From Actinomadura sp. HBU206391 (GTDB taxonomy: Bacteria; Actinomycetota; Actinomycetes; Streptosporangiales; Streptosporangiaceae): 41,252 nt of DNA. Numbering within the stretch: the first letter of the stretch is position 1; each line of letters opens with the position of its first letter. This document shows positions 38,748 to 41,252 of the stretch, one piece after another. Where the stretch lies: the NCBI RefSeq assembly GCF_014323665.1, contig NZ_JABVEB010000045.1, forward strand, positions 1 through 41,252, written 5' to 3'. The translations under genes were made by a program, and so were the position numbers. A model generated the notes under the pieces. The model was not told the DNA's origin. It worked only from the letters and a program-made list of their open reading frames with translations, and ran no database searches.

Positions 38748-41138
38748 TTATGAAGAATCGTAAGTCCCGGCATGGCCGCGCCGCCGAAGCGACCGCGGGT
38801 GCAGGCGGCGGCGCAGACGGCGGGTACGGCCGACCCGCAAGGTGACCAACCGGTCGACCTCGTCGCAGTGCCGCCAGGCCTGATCGGCCGATCCCGGGTC
38901 GGGGGGACCATCGGCGAACCGCGCCCGGTCGACCAGCTCGGCCAGCGAGCCCAGGTGCCCACGCGCGTCGTCGCCCACGCTGCGGCCGCCTAGGCGCGCG
39001 ACCTCGTGCGCGGTGAGCGTCCGTACCGTGGACAGCCCGACGTCGGCCAGGTGCTCCAGCGCCTGTTGCCAGGCCCCCGCGATCCGGACCGCGGGCGGGT
39101 CCGCGCGGCGGCGCCGTCGCCGGCGCACGACGGGTGCCATGAGCACGGCGACGAGGTAGGCCGGGACCAGCGCACCCGCCGCCGCGACCGCGTAGACCCA
39201 CCAGGGGCGCGGTGCCTCCTCGGCCGCCCGCGCCGGTTTCGGCGGTGCCTTCTCGGCGCGTTCGGGTCCCGCCCCCCGCGTGCGGGACGCCGCGTTCCGC
39301 TGCGCCTGCTCGAGCTGCTGCAGGGTCTCGCCCGCCGCGACGTCGTCGCCGGCTCTGGACCGGCCCGCCCGCTCGGGCGTCGGGAAGAACGGCACCCAGC
39401 CGAGCCCGGCGAACCGGACCTCGGGCCACACCACGACGTCGCCGGAGCGGACCTCCAGCAGACCCGCCGCGGGCCGGCCCCGGCGAAAGCCCACGACGAC
39501 GCGGGTGGGCAGGCCGAGCGTCCGCGCCAGCACGGCGTAGGCGGTCGCGAAGTGCTCGGGGGTTCCGCGCCGGCCCTGCCCGAGGAAGAAGTCGAGCTGC
39601 CGGTAGTTGTGGCCGGGCGGGGCGGTCACGTCGTACTTCGCGTAGGTCTTCAGCCACTGGGAGAGCATCGCGGCCTGCTGGACCGGCCCGTCCGCACCGC
39701 GGGTGGCCTGCTGGGCGAGCGTGCGGAACTCCGGGATCTGCGGCGGGGCCTTCTGGGCGCCGGGGCCGTTCGGCAGCTCCAGGGCCGCTCTGGCCTCGGC
39801 GTCGCCGGCCGGAACGGCCGAGGCGAGGTCGTCGGTGCGCCACTGCCGAACCGACGAGACGACGCGGTAGCTCTGCCCCTGCCGCAGCGGCCGGGCGGCG
39901 GCGAGCGCGCCGCTCACCGGGTCGGCGACCACCCCGAGACCCTCGACGTCGCGCGGCCGGTCGGCCGCCGGTACCCAGGTGCCTGGCAGGTTCTTGATGG
40001 TGACCTGCTGGCCGACCTCGAGGTGCTCGCCGTCCTCACCGGCGGCGGGCACCCGGCCGCCCGTGGGCACGAACTGCGCGTCCGAGGTCCATGTCACGCC
40101 GTCGAACCGGTCGAGCACGGCCAGCCGCCAGTTCTGCGGCCGGTCCGCCCGTACGGTGAACAGGACCTCGTCCGGGCTGAGCAGCCAGCCCCCCACGCGA
40201 TCGAGGGGGCTGACGCTGTCGCGCTGCTGTGGCGGCGGCGCCTGCACCTGCTCACGCGGGTCGTACGGGTCGCCCGAGACCGGGACATGCGACGCCGCGA
40301 GGACGGTGAGCGCGCCGAGCACCGCGGTCGAGGCCACGCCCATGGTGAGGCGGCCGAGCGGCCCGCCCGCAGATCCCTCCGGGCCCGATCGCACCAGCGC
40401 CAGTGCCGCGATGAGCACGGCCGCCGCGACGACCAGGGGCGTGTTCGAACCGGGGCCGCCGACGCCGAGCGCCAGGGCGACGCCGAAGGCCGCGAGCGCG
40501 GGGAGGCAGGGCGCCACGCGCAGCGAGGTGCGCAGCGCCAGCTCGGCCCCGGCGAAGGCGGCGAGCCAGACCGTCACGTGCACCAGGACGAGCAGCTCGG
40601 GCCGAGCGGGCGCGGGCAGCAGCGAGGTGAGGATCGCCTTCGACGAGTTGAGGACCCCGAGGCCGATCATCCGTGGGAGGGAGCCGTCGCCGAGGTGCGG
40701 CCGGAACAGCGTGAGCGACACGACGGCGACCCAGGCGAGGATCGAGAGGACCATGGAGATCCAGAGCGGCCACGGCCGGCCCGCCCGGGGACCGGACAGC
40801 AACCCGGCGAGCAGGGTGGGCACGACGGCGGCCACCGCGACCGGCGGCACGACGGCGGCCCAGCCGAAGACCCGGTGGAAGACGAGCCCCGCGACGGCGG
40901 CGAGACCGGCCGTGATCGCCAGGGAGAAGCAGCGCCGCGCGAGACCCGTCGCCTTCACCGGCGGCGCCGCCGCGTCTCCCTTGGCGTGGCCACCCGCCGC
41001 CGCGCCCGTCTCGGCGTGGCCAGGCGGTGCGGCGCCCGTCTCGGCGTGACCACCCGGCGCCGCTCCCGCGGCGACGGCATGGGGCGCGCCTTCCTCGGCG
41101 CCGGTACGCGGCCGTTCACCGGCGGCCGGGGCGGTCAC
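38748..41138 (-). CDS. TgpA/DUF3488-type membrane protein with inactivated transglutaminase domain
   Basis: A 796-residue protein with an Ala/Gly-rich cytoplasmic head, about seven membrane segments (residues 65-320), a long outside domain with a transglutaminase fold (about 380-600), a further membrane segment (PWWVYAVAAAGALVPAYLVA) and a C-terminal DUF4129-like helical part. All three triad positions are substituted: GTPEHFATAY has P527 where GxCEHFA has the Cys, GDVVVWPEV has V569 in place of the His of AHAWxEV, and GWVPFFPTP has F585 in place of the Asp of DPTP. Spacing is kept, so the fold is probably retained without catalysis. GTG 41138 overlaps the upstream gene's stop (GTGA). Confidence 0.9.
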   Translation of the reverse strand: MTAPAAGERPRTGAEEGAPHAVAAGAAPGGHAETGAAPPGHAETGAAAGGHAKGDAAAPPVKATGLARRCFSLAITAGLAAVAGLVFHRVFGWAAVVPPVAVAAVVPTLLAGLLSGPRAGRPWPLWISMVLSILAWVAVVSLTLFRPHLGDGSLPRMIGLGVLNSSKAILTSLLPAPARPELLVLVHVTVWLAAFAGAELALRTSLRVAPCLPALAAFGVALALGVGGPGSNTPLVVAAAVLIAALALVRSGPEGSAGGPLGRLTMGVASTAVLGALTVLAASHVPVSGDPYDPREQVQAPPPQQRDSVSPLDRVGGWLLSPDEVLFTVRADRPQNWRLAVLDRFDGVTWTSDAQFVPTGGRVPAAGEDGEHLEVGQQVTIKNLPGTWVPAADRPRDVEGLGVVADPVSGALAAARPLRQGQSYRVVSSVRQWRTDDLASAVPAGDAEARAALELPNGPGAQKAPPQIPEFRTLAQQATRGADGPVQQAAMLSQWLKTYAKYDVTAPPGHNYRQLDFFLGQGRRGTPEHFATAYAVLARTLGLPTRVVVGFRRGRPAAGLLEVRSGDVVVWPEVRFAGLGWVPFFPTPERAGRSRAGDDVAAGETLQQLEQAQRNAASRTRGAGPERAEKAPPKPARAAEEAPRPWWVYAVAAAGALVPAYLVAVLMAPVVRRRRRRRADPPAVRIAGAWQQALEHLADVGLSTVRTLTAHEVARLGGRSVGDDARGHLGSLAELVDRARFADGPPDPGSADQAWRHCDEVDRLVTLRVGRTRRLRRRLHPRSLRRRGHAGTYDSS
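40977..41066 (-). repeat. Three 30-bp tandem units in the cytoplasmic head of the TgpA-type protein
   Basis: Residues 25-54 are three ten-residue units, GAAPGGHAET, GAAPPGHAET and GAAAGGHAKG, encoded by 30-base repeats. The units lie in a region that looks disordered, so copy number may vary freely. Confidence 0.8.
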
Positions 41139-41252
41139 CGGTCTCGCCCCGCCCGCCGCCAGGCCGACTGGAGCTCGTCCAGGTCGGTGATGTCCATCAG
41201 GGTGACGCCGGGCAGCGAGGGCGCCGGAGCGTCCGGCCGGACCCGTACGCAC
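41135..41252 (-). CDS. Probable DUF58 protein, C-terminal end only
   Basis: An open frame enters from the window end and reads VRVRPDAPAPSLPGVTLMDI, then DLDELQSAWRRAGRDR and stop at 41135-41137. It overlaps the TgpA-type start by three bases (GTGA). In bacteria the gene directly upstream of a TgpA/DUF3488 gene is usually DUF58, itself preceded by a MoxR-type ATPase, so DUF58 is the best guess from context; the 38 visible residues do not prove it. Confidence 0.5.
   Translation of the reverse strand, partial: CVRVRPDAPAPSLPGVTLMDITDLDELQSAWRRAGRDR

Overview
The window looks like chromosomal DNA of a high-GC actinomycete. Genes are packed with many 1-4 base stop/start overlaps, GTG starts are common, and third codon positions are strongly GC. 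The family mix (ROK and LacI sugar regulators, F420-type oxidoreductase, CU044_5270 family, MSMEG_6728 family, DtxR/IdeR-type iron boxes, Ser/Thr kinase, DUF58-TgpA operon) fits the Streptosporangiales (Streptosporangium, Nonomuraea, Microbispora and relatives). That placement is inference; no rRNA or other marker gene is present.

Layout. (1) 1-8340: a beta-glucoside uptake and use locus. A ROK regulator (cut by the window start) is divergent from a lipoprotein, two permeases and a GH1 beta-glucosidase, followed by a probably leaderless Gfo/Idh/MocA oxidoreductase. Beyond a long hairpin repeat lies the wreck of a second sugar transporter, fused in frame into one 152-codon ORF, behind a LacI regulator. 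(2) 8600-18460: a catabolic or tailoring block. P450, phosphotriesterase-like hydrolase and PhyH dioxygenase form one minus-strand operon, divergent from an F420-type oxidoreductase across a palindrome that fits the KstR2 motif. After a GT39-like membrane protein comes a second minus-strand operon of thiolase, CaiB/BaiF CoA-transferase, double-hotdog hydratase and a NIPSNAP-like protein. (3) 18618-19229: a heptad-repeat coiled-coil protein built on a 21-bp minisatellite. (4) 19340-23343: a siderophore ABC importer with two tandem iron boxes. (5) 23340-25352: a hydrolase and a flavin/F420-type oxidase, divergent from an HxlR-SCP2 regulator across a perfect operator-like repeat.

(6) 25353-27971: a scarred accessory stretch with two more copies of the hairpin repeat, inverted GC-rich tandem repeats, a frameshifted IS5-type transposase start, one exported protein of unknown function and a phage-like gene end with a strong hairpin. 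(7) 27972-30310: an MSMEG_6728-type putative DNA-repair protein and an ECF sigma factor coupled to a membrane CU044_5270 protein. (8) 30413-32785: alpha-methylacyl-CoA racemase plus acyl-CoA dehydrogenase, with the racemase gene end (stop codon included) repeated four times in tandem. (9) 32907-41252: a membrane-tethered protein with a sigma-like cytoplasmic part, a Ser/Thr kinase, a beta-propeller/FnIII/SH3 surface protein, a TgpA-type protein that has lost all three catalytic residues, and the end of a probable DUF58 gene.

I found no clear defence system, CRISPR array, integron, RiPP cluster or intact mobile element. The most unusual signals are the triad-less transglutaminase homologue, the four-fold repeated gene end, the conserved-arm hairpin family, the in-frame transporter chimera, and the P450/PTE/PhyH/F420 cluster with its shared palindrome.
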